Notes under the pieces: model-generated
Database searches by the model: none
What the model was told of the DNA's origin: nothing
What the model saw: the letters and a program-made list of their open reading frames with translations, nothing else
From: Anaerolineaceae bacterium
Lineage (GTDB): Bacteria; Chloroflexota; Anaerolineae; Aggregatilineales; Phototrophicaceae
DNA: 64,000 nt
NCBI GenBank assembly: GCA_028818375.1
Contig: JAPPOB010000007.1
Location: forward strand, 288,490-352,489
Direction: 5' to 3'
Shown here: positions 1-9,668 of the stretch, one piece after another
How the letters are laid out: the number at the start of each line of letters is the position of its first letter
How positions within the stretch are numbered: the first letter of the stretch is position 1
Translations under genes and position numbers: made by a program

Positions 1-88
1 CGGCGCTACAGCCCTGCGCCTGCACGGGCGTCAGCAGGGTCAACCCCGCCAGCAGTAACAACGTGAGTACCAGAAAAGTCTTGCGCAT
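1..88 (-). CDS. Secreted protein, N-terminal signal peptide only (partial)
   Basis: Reading leftwards from an ATG at 88, the first 29 codons encode a classical signal peptide: MRK, a hydrophobic Leu-rich core, then a signal peptidase I-like site ending VQA before QGCSA. A strong ribosome site (GGAGGAA, 97-103) lies 8 bases upstream of the ATG, which supports the start. The gene runs off the left edge, so its function cannot be read. Only export across the membrane can be inferred. Confidence 0.6.
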   Translation of the reverse strand, partial: MRKTFLVLTLLLLAGLTLLTPVQAQGCSA

Positions 89-277
89 TTTGTGCTTTCC
101 TCCGGTGAACGAATTGAAATCCCGATCCATGGGATCGGCGCCACTGTAGCGCAGGCCCGTCAAGCGCTCCTGATGGCCAGTTTACGCTGTGCGGCCATGC
201 GGAACAGCGTACTTAACCTGCACTTAACACAAGTTATCGTCAGTCCGGGTGCCTGTCAAATGCCCGCGCGGGCCCCG

Positions 278-667
278 TCAATCGTAAAAGACGAGGCGTT
301 CAAGCGCCAGCAGGGCCAGTTCAACCCCCAGGGTGAGGGCAATGAGGCGCAGGGAGCGTCCCTGTCCGCGGTGTTTCCAGTGGTATTCCAGGCCGAACAC
401 CGCCACGGCCAGCAGCAGCAACCCCCCGCCAATGGCGGTGACGTTGCGCAGCACCGTCATGACGCCGCGCGCGTTGGCCGGCGCGACCAGATCGTGCCGC
501 GCGATCAGCAGCGCCGAGCCAAACTCCACCGTGCGCACCAGCGCCAGCAGCGCCAGCACGCCGAGGGCGAGGGTCAGCAGATAGAGAATCGCCGTCAGCA
601 ACACAAGGACGCCGCGGCGGAGGAGTCCGTTCCAGTCCTGGCCGGTGAGGGGTTCGCTGTTCGTCAT
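278..667 (-). CDS. Small polytopic membrane protein, unknown function
   Basis: A 129-residue protein starting MTNSEPLTG. It has three or four hydrophobic stretches (about residues 18-45, 75-95 and 105-125) separated by short charged loops, so it is almost certainly an inner-membrane protein. The arrangement is reminiscent of small YqhA/DUF-type membrane proteins, but I do not recognise a family. It is divergent from the ABC exporter beginning at 767. Long open frames on both strands here are a high-GC effect; I chose this frame for its clean start, membrane pattern and stop. No operon partner is visible. Confidence 0.55.
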   Translation of the reverse strand: MTNSEPLTGQDWNGLLRRGVLVLLTAILYLLTLALGVLALLALVRTVEFGSALLIARHDLVAPANARGVMTVLRNVTAIGGGLLLLAVAVFGLEYHWKHRGQGRSLRLIALTLGVELALLALERLVFYD

Positions 668-766
668 GGGCCGATTGTAGCGCGCGCCGTGTGGCGGCCA
701 CAGGCAGGACCTTCCCCCGGCTGTGATATAGTGAAGCAGGTTGTTCACGGGGGAAGCGGAAATTCC

Positions 767-1671
<905 letters not shown>

Positions 1672-1675
<4 letters not shown>

Positions 1676-2478
1676 GCGGCGTCCTGCTGCGCGCCACGCT
1701 GCGCCAGCACTGGCGCCCGACGCTCTACTGGAGCGCTGGCCTGGCGCTGCTGGGCCTCTACGTCATCGCCGTCATTCCCGACCAGGAGGCGCTGGACAAC
1801 TACGTCGGTCTGGTCGCCTCCATGCCACAGCCGCTCCTGGACGCCATCGGCGCGGGCGACACCCTGCTGCTGCGCACGCCGGAGGGCTTCATCCAGTACG
1901 GCTTCGCCACCTGGGCGCAACTGATGCTGGCGGTTTACGGCCTGCTGGCGGGGCTGAACCTCTGCGCCAACGAGGAGGAGGCCGGCATTCTCGACGTGCT
2001 GCTCAGCCTGCCTCTCTCGCGCCGCCGCCTGCTGCTGGAGCGCTTCCTCGCCTTCACCCTGCTGACCCTGCTGATCGTGCTGCTCAGCGCGCTGGGCCTG
2101 GTGCTGGGGAGCGGCGCCACGACCTTCAACCTGGCGCCGGCCACGCTGTTTGCCACGGCCTTCAACCTGGTGCCCGGCACCCTGCTGGTGATGGCCTTCA
2201 CGGCCCTCGCCGCGGCCGCGCTGCGGCGCCACATGGTCGCTACCGGTATCGGCATCGTCTTCGTCATCGGCAGCTACTTTCTGGATTTCATCGCCAGCGC
2301 CATCAGCGAGGGGCCGCTCAACCAGCTGGGCCGGCTCTCCTTCTATCGCTGGAGCAGCGAGGGCATCGCGCCCGGCAGCTTCCTGCCTGCGGAAAACCTG
2401 GCCCTGCTGCTGGGCGTGACCCTTGTGCTACTGGCCGGCGCGTTGTGGTTCCTTGATCGCCGGGACATCGGTCTCTAG
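1672..2478 (+). CDS. ABC-2 type exporter permease, first of two paralogues
   Basis: A 268-residue integral membrane protein with about six hydrophobic segments and the cytoplasmic loop typical of ABC-2 permeases (NEEEAGILDVLLSLPLSRRRLLLERFL, given here as a motif of NEEE, LSLPLSR and ERFLAF). It is translationally coupled to the upstream ATPase by an ATGA overlap and followed 18 bases later by a paralogue of identical length. The two probably form a heterodimeric membrane domain. The ATPase provides the energy; the cargo cannot be read from sequence. Confidence 0.88.
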
Positions 2479-2496
2479 AGCGCGGAGGTTCGTCGC

Positions 2497-3303
2497 ATGA
2501 CCGGAGTGATTTTCCTCAACACGCTGCGCCGCACATGGCTGCAAATGGTCTACTGGGGCGCGGGCCTCGGCCTGATGGCCCTGTTCACCGCCGCCATGGT
2601 GCCTTTCTTCGACTCGATGAAGATGGTCGAGTTGATCCAGGGCCTGCCGCCGATTCTGCTGGCGGCCGCCGGTTTCGACGCCGATCTGCAGGTGCTGGCC
2701 ACGCCGGAGGGCATCATCACGGTCGGCTTCTTCGGCAAGTTCGCGCTGATCTTCGCCGCCTATCCGGTGGTGATGGGCATGCGCATCAGCGCCAACGACG
2801 AGGATGACGGCGTCATGGAAGTGATCCTGAGCCTGCCGCTGCCGCGCTGGCAGGTCATCGTCGAGCGCTTTCTAGCCTACAGCCTGAGCATTGTGGGCGT
2901 GGGTCTCCTGGTCTACGTCGGCCTCTGGCTGGGCGTGGCCCTGGTCGATGTGCAGCTGGACATGGGGCGCATGGCGACGGTGGTCTTCAACGTGGTGCCG
3001 GTGCTGATTTTCGTACTGGCCTTCACCGCCCTGATGGCGGCCCTGCTGCGCCGCCGCCAGCGCGCGCTGGCCGTCACCACCGCCTTCGTGATCGCCAGTT
3101 TCATGATCGACACCGTGGCCGGCATCGTCGGCGAGGGCCTGTCGCAGACCCTGCGCGCGGTCTCCTTCTTCAGCTACTACGACGCCGCCGGCATCGTCGG
3201 CGAGGGCCTCGACCAGGGCAAGACACTGTTCATCAGCGCGCTGGCCGTGCTGCTGGCGCTGGGTAGTGTGTGGGCCTTCCGCCGCCGCGACGTGGGCCTC
3301 TGA
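2497..3303 (+). CDS. ABC-2 type exporter permease, second paralogue
   Basis: A 268-residue, six-segment membrane protein, clearly paralogous to the preceding gene. It has the same length, the same loop motif (NDEDDGVMEVILSLPLPR), the same ERFLAY segment, and an identical C-terminal pattern ending RRRDVGL against DRRDIGL. A ribosome site GCGGAGG lies just before the ATG. It completes a three-gene exporter operon (767-3303). No terminator with a clear U-run is seen before the next gene. Confidence 0.88.
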   Translation: MTGVIFLNTLRRTWLQMVYWGAGLGLMALFTAAMVPFFDSMKMVELIQGLPPILLAAAGFDADLQVLATPEGIITVGFFGKFALIFAAYPVVMGMRISANDEDDGVMEVILSLPLPRWQVIVERFLAYSLSIVGVGLLVYVGLWLGVALVDVQLDMGRMATVVFNVVPVLIFVLAFTALMAALLRRRQRALAVTTAFVIASFMIDTVAGIVGEGLSQTLRAVSFFSYYDAAGIVGEGLDQGKTLFISALAVLLALGSVWAFRRRDVGL

Positions 3304-3399
3304 GGCCCTACATCAGCGTTTGATTAAGTCCCGCGCCGCCCGGCTGCGGGCGCGTTATGCTCAACTGTCGGCCTGCTTCCTGCCCTACAGGAGTCGTCC

Positions 3400-5133
3400 A
3401 TGTCGGGTGACAGCTTTCGTCGCGCCCTGATTTGCGCCGCCACCCTGCTGCTGCTGGCTGCGCCCGTCCTCGCGCAGGCGCCTGACCCGCCGACCGCTGT
3501 GGACCCGCGCGCTTTCCTGCCCGCCGACGTCGACGCCTGGCTGCGCCTCGACCTCGACGACCGCGACGCCCTCGATGCGCTGAATATCGCCGCCCGTTCC
3601 GCCGCCCTGCTGCAACCGGCGCGCCCGGGCCTGCAGGCGCTGCAGGGACTGGAGCAGGCCCTGCCGCTGCAACAGCTCGATACCGAGGCGCTGCCCGTTT
3701 TCGCCCGCGATTTCGCGCCCTGGCTGGACGACGAATTGTTCCTCGCCTGGCGCCAGGACGCCGACAGTCCGGCGCCCCTGCTCATCCTGCCCACGCAGGA
3801 CCTGCTGCAGGCCCTCGGCAGCTTCAGCGACATCCTTGACGAGCAGGACCTGCTGCAGCGCGACCAGCACCAGGGCCAGCGGCTCTGGCTGGCGGACCGC
3901 AGCAGCATCGCCTTCACGCCTGGCGCCGTCCTCATCGGGCCGGAGACGCTGGTGCGCGCCGCCCTGGACGCCCAGGCGGGCGCAGGCCCCGCCTTGCTGG
4001 CGGAGGGCAGCGGCATGACGCCGCGCGACGGCGAGGGGACGGCCTCCGGCGAGATTCTCTCCGGCTGGCTGCGCGGCGCGCAGACTCCGCAGGCCCTCGC
4101 GGCCCTGCTCTCCGGCAGCGAGGAAGCTGAACCCCTGCTGGACGCTTTCGCTCAGGCTCTGGAGGGCCTCGGCGGCGACCCGACGCTGCCACAACTGGCG
4201 CTGGGAGGCGACGTCCGGGCGCTGACCTTCTCCCTCGAAACCGACCGGCCACGCCTGAACGTGCTGCGTCTTTCGCTGACGCTCCACGGCGACGACGACG
4301 TTGCCGCCCCGGCGCCTGCGCCATTCAATTCCGCGGTGCTGGAGCCCGTGCCGCGCAGCGCCATGCTGGTGGCCAGCGGCAGCGACGCGCGCCAGCTGGC
4401 CTACAACCTGCTGGCGGCCCTGCCCTTCAGCGCTTTCGGCGGCGAGTTGCTGGGCCCTTTCGGCGTCCGGCAGTCGCAGGGCGCGGCCAGCGGCCTCCTG
4501 ACGGCGCCGGACGCGGACACCATCAACACCCTGGTCAACGGCTGGCTCATGGCCCTGTGGGACCAGGCGAATTTCGACCTCGACCTCGATCTCCTGCGTC
4601 GGCTTGACGGCAGCTTCAGCCTGGCCCTGCTGCCGCGTCCCAACGATCCCCTGCCGCCGCTGAACATGCCCTGGGACCTGTTGCTGGTCGCCGAGGTGGA
4701 CGACGGCCAGGCCGTGATCGACGCGCTCGACCGCCTCTTCTCCCTGACGCTCGATGCGCGCGGCCTTGCCGGCGACGCGGCGGAGGGGAGCCTGCGTCGC
4801 ACACTGCCCGGCGATGACCTGGTCGAGACGCCGCTGCAGGTCTGGCTCGAGGATGGCCTGCTGCTGCTGGGCACCGGCTCGGCGCCCGAGGCCATGGAAC
4901 GCGCGCTGCGCGGTGACGACCGTCTCATCGATCGCGCGCGCTGGCAGACCCTGGCGCAGGACCGGCCGCCGCAGCTCTATGTCGACATCGCGCCGCTCTA
5001 CGCCACCTTCCTGCCCGCCGCCTCCGGGCCGCAATTGCAGCAGCTGCGTCAACTGGGGCTGCGCAGCGACAGCCCCGCCACCGGCCGCCATCAACTGGAC
5101 ATCACGCTCACGCTGCCGGATGTGATCAGCTGA
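3400..5133 (+). CDS. Secreted DUF3352-like protein
   Basis: A 577-residue protein beginning with a signal peptide (Arg pair, Leu/Ala core, cleavage near LAQA at about residue 27). The mature part opens with FLPADVDAWLRLDLDD, the pattern seen at the start of DUF3352 proteins (FLPAD..A...L), and the remainder has the long alternating Leu/Ala/Asp composition of that family. No catalytic motif is evident, and the function of the family is unknown to me. It is monocistronic, between an ABC exporter operon and the BMP genes. The ATG at 3400 is preceded by AGGAG about 10 bases upstream. Confidence 0.6.
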   Translation: MSGDSFRRALICAATLLLLAAPVLAQAPDPPTAVDPRAFLPADVDAWLRLDLDDRDALDALNIAARSAALLQPARPGLQALQGLEQALPLQQLDTEALPVFARDFAPWLDDELFLAWRQDADSPAPLLILPTQDLLQALGSFSDILDEQDLLQRDQHQGQRLWLADRSSIAFTPGAVLIGPETLVRAALDAQAGAGPALLAEGSGMTPRDGEGTASGEILSGWLRGAQTPQALAALLSGSEEAEPLLDAFAQALEGLGGDPTLPQLALGGDVRALTFSLETDRPRLNVLRLSLTLHGDDDVAAPAPAPFNSAVLEPVPRSAMLVASGSDARQLAYNLLAALPFSAFGGELLGPFGVRQSQGAASGLLTAPDADTINTLVNGWLMALWDQANFDLDLDLLRRLDGSFSLALLPRPNDPLPPLNMPWDLLLVAEVDDGQAVIDALDRLFSLTLDARGLAGDAAEGSLRRTLPGDDLVETPLQVWLEDGLLLLGTGSAPEAMERALRGDDRLIDRARWQTLAQDRPPQLYVDIAPLYATFLPAASGPQLQQLRQLGLRSDSPATGRHQLDITLTLPDVIS

Positions 5134-5149
5134 CCGGCCAGGCCGGCCA

Positions 5150-5162
5150 CCCCCCCCCCCCC
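5150..5162. repeat. 13-base poly-C homopolymer in a promoter region
   Basis: An uninterrupted run of 13 C between the end of the DUF3352-like gene and the start of the first BMP gene. It ends 4 bases upstream of a -10-like TAAAAT (5167-5172), so it occupies the space where a -35/-10 spacer would lie. Runs of this length are prone to slipped-strand length change, and also to sequencing or assembly error. Confidence 0.9.
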
Positions 5163-5206
5163 TGTGTAAAATACCCCTCGCGCTGGGGCGACGGGGGATT
5201 CCGCAG

Positions 5207-6278
5207 ATGAACATGGGCGGGCTGACACGCAATCTGGCGCTGACTCTTCTCGCCATCACGCTTTTCGGGCCGCCGACCCTGGCGCAGGAGGCGCTGATCG
5301 AGTCGGTCTGTCTGGTCACGGACGTCGGCCGGGTCGACGACGGCACCTTCAACCAGGGCGGTTACGAGGGCATGCTGGCCGCCGCGGCGGACTTCGGCCT
5401 GGAGACCAGCTTCATCGAGACGACCCGCCAGGTGGACTACGAAGACAACCTGCAGACCTGCATCGACGCGGATTATGACGCCATCATCACCATGGGCTTC
5501 CTGATCGCCGACGCGACGCTGGCGGCGGCCCAGGCCAACCCGGACGTGTATTTCATCGGCGTGGACCATTTCTACAGCGAGGCCCCCGCCAACCTGGTGG
5601 GCCTGCAGTTCCGCGAGGACCAGGCCGGCTTTCTGGCCGGGGCGCTGGCCGGCCTTGTGACCGAAAGCGACGTTGTGGCCGGTGTTTACGGCATCGACAT
5701 TCCGCCGGTGCTCCGCTTCCGCTGCGGCTTTGAGAACGGCGTCGCGCACAGCAACGCGGCGGCGCGGGCCGCGGGCGTTCACGTCCCAAGCTTCATCGAC
5801 CCGGCGACGGGCGCCGAGACCGCGCTGCAGTTCATCGCCGAGGGCGCGGACGTCATTCTCGGCGCCGGCGGCGCCACCGGCTCCGGCGCCATCCTCGCCG
5901 CGGCTGCGGCCGGCGTCCGCGTCATCGGCGTGGACCAGGACGAATACCTGACGACTTTCGGCGGGGGCGAGAGCCCGGGCGCGGAATACCTGATCAGCAG
6001 CGCGTTGAAACGCGTGGACCGGGGCGTCTACCTCTCTGCAGGCGCTGGTGGAAGGCGACACCGCGAGCTTCCACGGGGAGGGTGGTCTGCGCGTGCTGGA
6101 CGCGGCCAGCGAGGGCATCGGCCTGGCGCCGCCACATGACTCCGAAGTGCCGGAAGGGGTGCCGGAGCGTCTGGACGGGATCCATGCCGCCCTGCAGGAT
6201 GGCAGCCAGGGGACCGGCTGCGACCCGATCACCGGCGCAAGGCTGGAGCCGCAGCCAAGGGAGGAGAGTGGCGGCTGA
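5207..6278 (+). pseudogene. BMP/PnrA-type substrate-binding protein, frameshifted
   Basis: From 5207 the frame encodes a signal peptide (ending TLAQE) and a BMP-family periplasmic binding protein that matches its downstream neighbour almost residue for residue: ESVCLVTDVGRVDDGTFNQ, VYFIGVDHFY, REDQAGFLAGALAGL, GVDQDEYLTTF. After GVYLS (about 6036) this frame degenerates and stops at 6139. The homologous C-terminus (EGIGLAPPHDSEVPEG, DPITGA) continues in the +1 frame to a stop at 6278. A net -2 or +1 change near 6036 explains this. It could be a genuine pseudogene, a phase-variable or slippage site, or a base-calling error. BMP proteins bind nucleosides or related ligands for ABC import, but no permease or ATPase is adjacent. 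Confidence 0.8.
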
Positions 6279-6377
6279 GGACTTTCGACTGGCGCCCCGC
6301 TGCTTTATCGTCCGCAGATTTTGGGTTACAGTAGCAGATGTGCATTATCGACCACGAGAATGAGAGGAACCCGCGCT

Positions 6378-7487
6378 GTGAACAGAAAAATCGTCCTTAT
6401 GCTCACGCTGGTGTTACTGGCGACCATGTCGCTGGTGTCGCCGGCCCTTGCGCAGGACCCGCTGATCGAGTCGGTCTGTCTGATTACGGACGTCGGCCGC
6501 GTCAACGACGGGACCTTCAACCAGTTCGCCTACAAGGGTATGACGGACGCGGTGGAAGAATTCGACCTCGACTCAACCTATATCGAGACCACCAGCCAGG
6601 TGGACTACAATGCCAACATCCAGACCTGCGTCGACTCCGGCTATGGCGCCATCATCACGGTGGGCTTCCTGATGACGGATGCGACCCTGGCCGCCGCCGC
6701 CGTGAATCCGGACGTCTACTTCATCGGCGTCGATCATTTCTATCCCGAAGCGTCGCCCAACCAGGTGGGCGTCCTGTTCCGCGAGGACCAGGCGGGCTTC
6801 ATGGCCGGCGCGCTCGCCGGGCTGATGACCGAGAGTGGTGTCGTGGCCGGCGTTTACGGCATCGACATCCCACCGGTGATCCGCTTCCGCCATGGCTTTG
6901 AGAACGGCGTGGCCCATACCAACATGGATGCCGCGGCCCTCGGCGTCTACATCCCCAGCTTCACGGACCCGGCAACCGGCGCCGAGACGGCGCTGCAGTT
7001 CATCGCCGAAGGGGCGGACGTGATCTTTGGCGCGGGCGGCCCGACCGGCTCCGGCGGCATTAAGGCCGCGGCCGCGGAAGGCGTCTACGTGATCGGTGTC
7101 GACCAGGACGAATACCTGACAACCTTCGGCAATGGCGAGACGCGGGGCGCGGAAATGCTCATTTCCAGCGCCATGAAGCGCGTCGACCAAGGCGTCTACC
7201 TCTCGCTGGCGGAGCTGGTTGCGGGCGACGACATGAATTACGGTGGTAACCGCGTGCTGGCCGCCGAGAATGACGGCGTCGGCCTGGCGCCGCCGCATGA
7301 TTCCGACGTGCCGGAGGAAGTGCTGGCGCAGCTGGAAGAGATCTTCGCCGGCCTGCAGGACGGCAGCATCAGCACCGGCGTTGACCCCATCACGGGCGAG
7401 ATGCTGGACATGGACGACATGGAAGAAGACATGTCGGACGATGACGGGGAGATGGAAGAGGAAGAGTCGGAAGACTCCGACGCCTGA
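6378..7487 (+). CDS. BMP/PnrA-type substrate-binding protein
   Basis: A 369-residue exported binding protein. I chose the GTG at 6378 because GAGAGGAA lies about 9 bases upstream and the product then begins with a clean signal peptide ending SPALAQ. The mature protein has the BMP pattern: CLITDVGRVNDGTFNQ at the N-terminus, VYFIGVDHFY and REDQAGF in the middle, GVDQDEYLTTF near residue 245. There is no lipobox Cys at the cleavage site, unlike typical Bmp/PnrA lipoproteins, so it may be soluble or anchored through a partner. It ends in an unusually acidic tail of about 30 residues rich in Asp, Glu and Met. It is a tandem duplicate of the frameshifted gene upstream. The ligand is unknown; nucleosides are the family precedent. 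Confidence 0.88.
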   Translation: MNRKIVLMLTLVLLATMSLVSPALAQDPLIESVCLITDVGRVNDGTFNQFAYKGMTDAVEEFDLDSTYIETTSQVDYNANIQTCVDSGYGAIITVGFLMTDATLAAAAVNPDVYFIGVDHFYPEASPNQVGVLFREDQAGFMAGALAGLMTESGVVAGVYGIDIPPVIRFRHGFENGVAHTNMDAAALGVYIPSFTDPATGAETALQFIAEGADVIFGAGGPTGSGGIKAAAAEGVYVIGVDQDEYLTTFGNGETRGAEMLISSAMKRVDQGVYLSLAELVAGDDMNYGGNRVLAAENDGVGLAPPHDSDVPEEVLAQLEEIFAGLQDGSISTGVDPITGEMLDMDDMEEDMSDDDGEMEEEESEDSDA

Positions 7488-7509
7488 TCCCGAGCATCCC
7501 GTATCACAG

Positions 7510-7547
7510 GGTTCCCGTCCCATCAGCCGGGGCGGGAACCTTCCTTT
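7510..7547 (+). terminator. Intrinsic terminator-like hairpin after BMP gene
   Basis: A 12-bp stem (7510-7521 with 7529-7540, one G-U pair) with a 7-base loop, followed by TTCCTTT. It lies 22 bases past the BMP stop and before the dioxygenase gene. Confidence 0.6.
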
Positions 7548-7585
7548 AAACCGAAAGTCCATGGCGCAGGTCGGGGAGGGGCAGG

Positions 7586-8482
7586 ATGACCATGCCTGAT
7601 ACGGCGACGCCGGCCCAGGTGGCGGACGCGCCGCTGGCGGCGTCGCTGCTGGACGACTACCGCAGGAACGGTTATCTCGTCGTCCCCGATGCCCTGCAGT
7701 CGGAGGAGATCGCACAACTGCAGGCCGAGACGGCGCGCATCTGCCGCGGCGAGCGCGGCCCGCTGCGCAACGGCCTGTCGCACAGCCCGCAGGAGAGCGA
7801 CGAGGAAGTCATCCGCCAGTACCTCTGCATCCATTTCCCGCACAAGATTTCACCCCTGATGCGCGCGCAGCTCTCGCACCCGGCCATCGTCAACATCCTG
7901 ACGCAGATCATCGGCCCGGACGTCAAGTGCATGCAGTCGATGCTCTTCATCAAGTCCGCCGGCAAGCCGGGCCAGGCCTGGCATCAGGACGAGGACTTCA
8001 TCCCCACGCGCGACCGCAGCCTGACCGGCGCGTGGATGGCGCTGGACGACGCCAGGGTCGAGAACGGCTGTCTGTGGGTGTTGCCGGGTTCGCATCGTTA
8101 CGGCGTGCTCTGGCCGCTGGAGCAGCAGGACGACCCGCGCTTCGACTGCACGGACGAGAGTCAGGGATTCCCCTGGCGCGACGGGGATGCCGTGCCGGTG
8201 GAAGTGAGGGCCGGCTCGATCGTCTTTTTCAACGGCTACCTGCTGCACCGCTCGCTGCCCAACCGCGCCCGGGGCGGCCACCGCCGCGCGCTGGTCAACC
8301 ACTACATGAGCGCGCAATCGCTGCTGCCCTGGATGCAGTTTGCTGAAGGGACGCGCGCGGCCACCGCCGACTACCGTGACATCGTCATGGTCGCCGGCGA
8401 GGACCCCTACGCGTGGAAGGGCGTGACGGACGTCGCGCGGCCCTCGGTGCGCCCGAGCGGCGAGGGCGGCTGCGCGCGCTGA
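7586..8482 (+). CDS. Phytanoyl-CoA dioxygenase (PhyH) family protein
   Basis: A 298-residue Fe(II)/2-oxoglutarate oxygenase of the PhyH family. The iron triad is visible: HQD (H-x-D, about residue 133) and a distal His in LLHRSLPN (about residue 222), followed by an Arg-containing HRRALVNHY segment that would bind 2-oxoglutarate. The DYRRNGYLVVPDAL N-terminus and WMALDDARVENGCLWVLPGSHR core are characteristic. It would hydroxylate a small molecule; the substrate cannot be inferred. GGGGAGGGG precedes the ATG at 7586, and a second ATG at 7592 is possible. It appears monocistronic, isolated from the BMP gene by a hairpin. Confidence 0.85.
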   Translation: MTMPDTATPAQVADAPLAASLLDDYRRNGYLVVPDALQSEEIAQLQAETARICRGERGPLRNGLSHSPQESDEEVIRQYLCIHFPHKISPLMRAQLSHPAIVNILTQIIGPDVKCMQSMLFIKSAGKPGQAWHQDEDFIPTRDRSLTGAWMALDDARVENGCLWVLPGSHRYGVLWPLEQQDDPRFDCTDESQGFPWRDGDAVPVEVRAGSIVFFNGYLLHRSLPNRARGGHRRALVNHYMSAQSLLPWMQFAEGTRAATADYRDIVMVAGEDPYAWKGVTDVARPSVRPSGEGGCAR

Positions 8483-8505
8483 GGGGGAGCGTGCGTTGTG
8501 GATCC

Positions 8506-8901
8506 TTACGCCAGGACAGTCTGCCGGGGAGACTCTACGACTATTGGGATATAGTCTCCTCGCGTCTCCTGAAAGACTTCCAACCTGACACCACTGCTAA
8601 ACGACCACACAGTGAATTGCGCGACAACTTCAGGAGCGCCGGATACCGACAAGGAAAGAGCATCGGGTTCGGGTACTGGCAAGTTGTCTTCCAGCAGGGA
8701 ATAGATATATACCTGCCTTGCCTCTCCGAGTTCCCTGATTGCTTCCTCAGCAGTCAACCCTTGTGCCAAACATCCCTTAAGTTCCGGGTTCCTGGCAACT
8801 ACAACGACCGTCTCGTCAGTGAGTGTGTCTTCGATTGTCACAACTTTGTAGGGACGGGCGGCGAGTTCACCTGCCTTTTCCCACAAGTCATCGCGAATCA
8901 T
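8506..8901 (-). CDS. hicB: HicB-like antitoxin
   Basis: A 131-residue protein with the HicB N-terminal pattern. YKVVTIEDTLTDETVVVVARNPELKG is followed by GCLAQGLTAEEAIRELGEA, which corresponds to the PELPGC..G.T.EEA.......A core of the partial RNase H-like fold. HicB proteins bind HicA and neutralise its mRNA interferase activity, and usually repress their own operon. No obvious C-terminal helix-turn-helix is visible, so DNA binding is uncertain. The ATG overlaps the hicA stop (8898-8901). Base composition is clearly AT-richer than the flanks, which fits horizontal acquisition. Confidence 0.78.
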   Translation of the reverse strand: MIRDDLWEKAGELAARPYKVVTIEDTLTDETVVVVARNPELKGCLAQGLTAEEAIRELGEARQVYIYSLLEDNLPVPEPDALSLSVSGAPEVVAQFTVWSFSSGVRLEVFQETRGDYIPIVVESPRQTVLA

Positions 8902-9155
8902 GACTGATCTCCATATCTCGCTATGACTTCATCGATTGCTTCTATAGCATCTTTTACATATTCCTGCGAAACTTCGCCGGAATGACTGACAATTGTCACG
9001 CGTATATCCGTTCCTGGAAATGTCGCAACCTGGTGACTCCCCTTGCCCGCTCGAACTTCGAATCCATACCGCAACAGTAGACTACGAAGCTTTTTGAAAC
9101 GCCAGCCTTTTGGGCTTGATCGCGCCCTTTCTAATGCTTTCTTCTTTTTTGCCAC
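8898..9155 (-). CDS. hicA: HicA-like mRNA interferase toxin
   Basis: An 85-residue basic protein with the HicA/YcfA double-stranded RNA-binding fold signature. It has FKKLRSLLLRYGFEVRAGKGSHQVA, where the catalytic His sits in GKGSH, and a following IVSHSGE strand. HicA cleaves mRNA when unbound. A Lys-rich N-terminus (AKKKKALERARSSP) precedes the domain. It is coupled to hicB by an ATGA overlap and lies 2 bases after the DUF6941 gene, so the three probably form one leftward transcript. Confidence 0.78.
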   Translation of the reverse strand: MAKKKKALERARSSPKGWRFKKLRSLLLRYGFEVRAGKGSHQVATFPGTDIRVTIVSHSGEVSQEYVKDAIEAIDEVIARYGDQS

Positions 9156-9157
9156 AG

Positions 9158-9568
9158 CTAATTTGCCTGTGCAGATGTCTCCAACTGCACAATTTCAAGT
9201 GGTACTACGCCCAATAGATGATTGTCTACCAAGAGACGAAATTCATGTCGAGAAGGCTTGTCAAACTTCATATCTCTAATGCCAAAGATGAAGGTGCCCT
9301 CTGAACTGTGACCCGGCTGTGGTTTGGGAAAGGCAAATGTGCCTTCCATTTTCATAAGCTCTTTTCCGTCTTCATCAAAATGCAATACGTTGATTTTACG
9401 TTCCACTTCAAACTCACCAAGTTCTGCAGCTATCTTGGCAACGAGATACATTGCCGGATGAATTGCTGGAAACTGTCGTGCATTTATCGTGTTGAAAGCA
9501 CCGATAACGTTTAATTTTCCAGCACTTTCATTTGCAAAGTCTGCAAGCAGGAAAATTCGTAGTTCCAC
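9158..9568 (-). CDS. DUF6941-like protein, first gene of the hicAB transcript
   Basis: A 136-residue soluble protein starting with GTG at 9568 (GAGGGG upstream). The pattern LRIFLLADFANESAGKLNVIGAFNTI resembles DUF6941 proteins, which begin with a similar LLADYA....GK.NI.G.F segment. No catalytic residues are apparent. It directly precedes hicA and hicB on the same strand and shares their AT-rich composition, so it is probably part of the acquired cassette. A TACAAT box at 9606-9611 (minus strand) could be the cassette promoter. Whether it modulates the toxin-antitoxin pair is unknown. Confidence 0.6.
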   Translation of the reverse strand: MELRIFLLADFANESAGKLNVIGAFNTINARQFPAIHPAMYLVAKIAAELGEFEVERKINVLHFDEDGKELMKMEGTFAFPKPQPGHSSEGTFIFGIRDMKFDKPSRHEFRLLVDNHLLGVVPLEIVQLETSAQAN

Positions 9569-9668
9569 AGTCCACCCCTCATTTGACTACCTCGAACTGG
9601 AAAACATTGTACAGCGAATCCTGCTCACCAGAAAAACTGCTGCGGGGCGCTGGGCAAACCAAATCTGG

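Noticed and set aside
3385..5352. 655-residue open frame on the minus strand opposite the DUF3352-like gene
   Set aside because: Long antisense frames are common in GC-rich codon-biased genes; the translation is Gln/Arg/Ala-rich with no family pattern, while the plus-strand product has a signal peptide and domain motifs. The same applies to antisense frames at 278-1618, 52568-55324 and 58303-60960.
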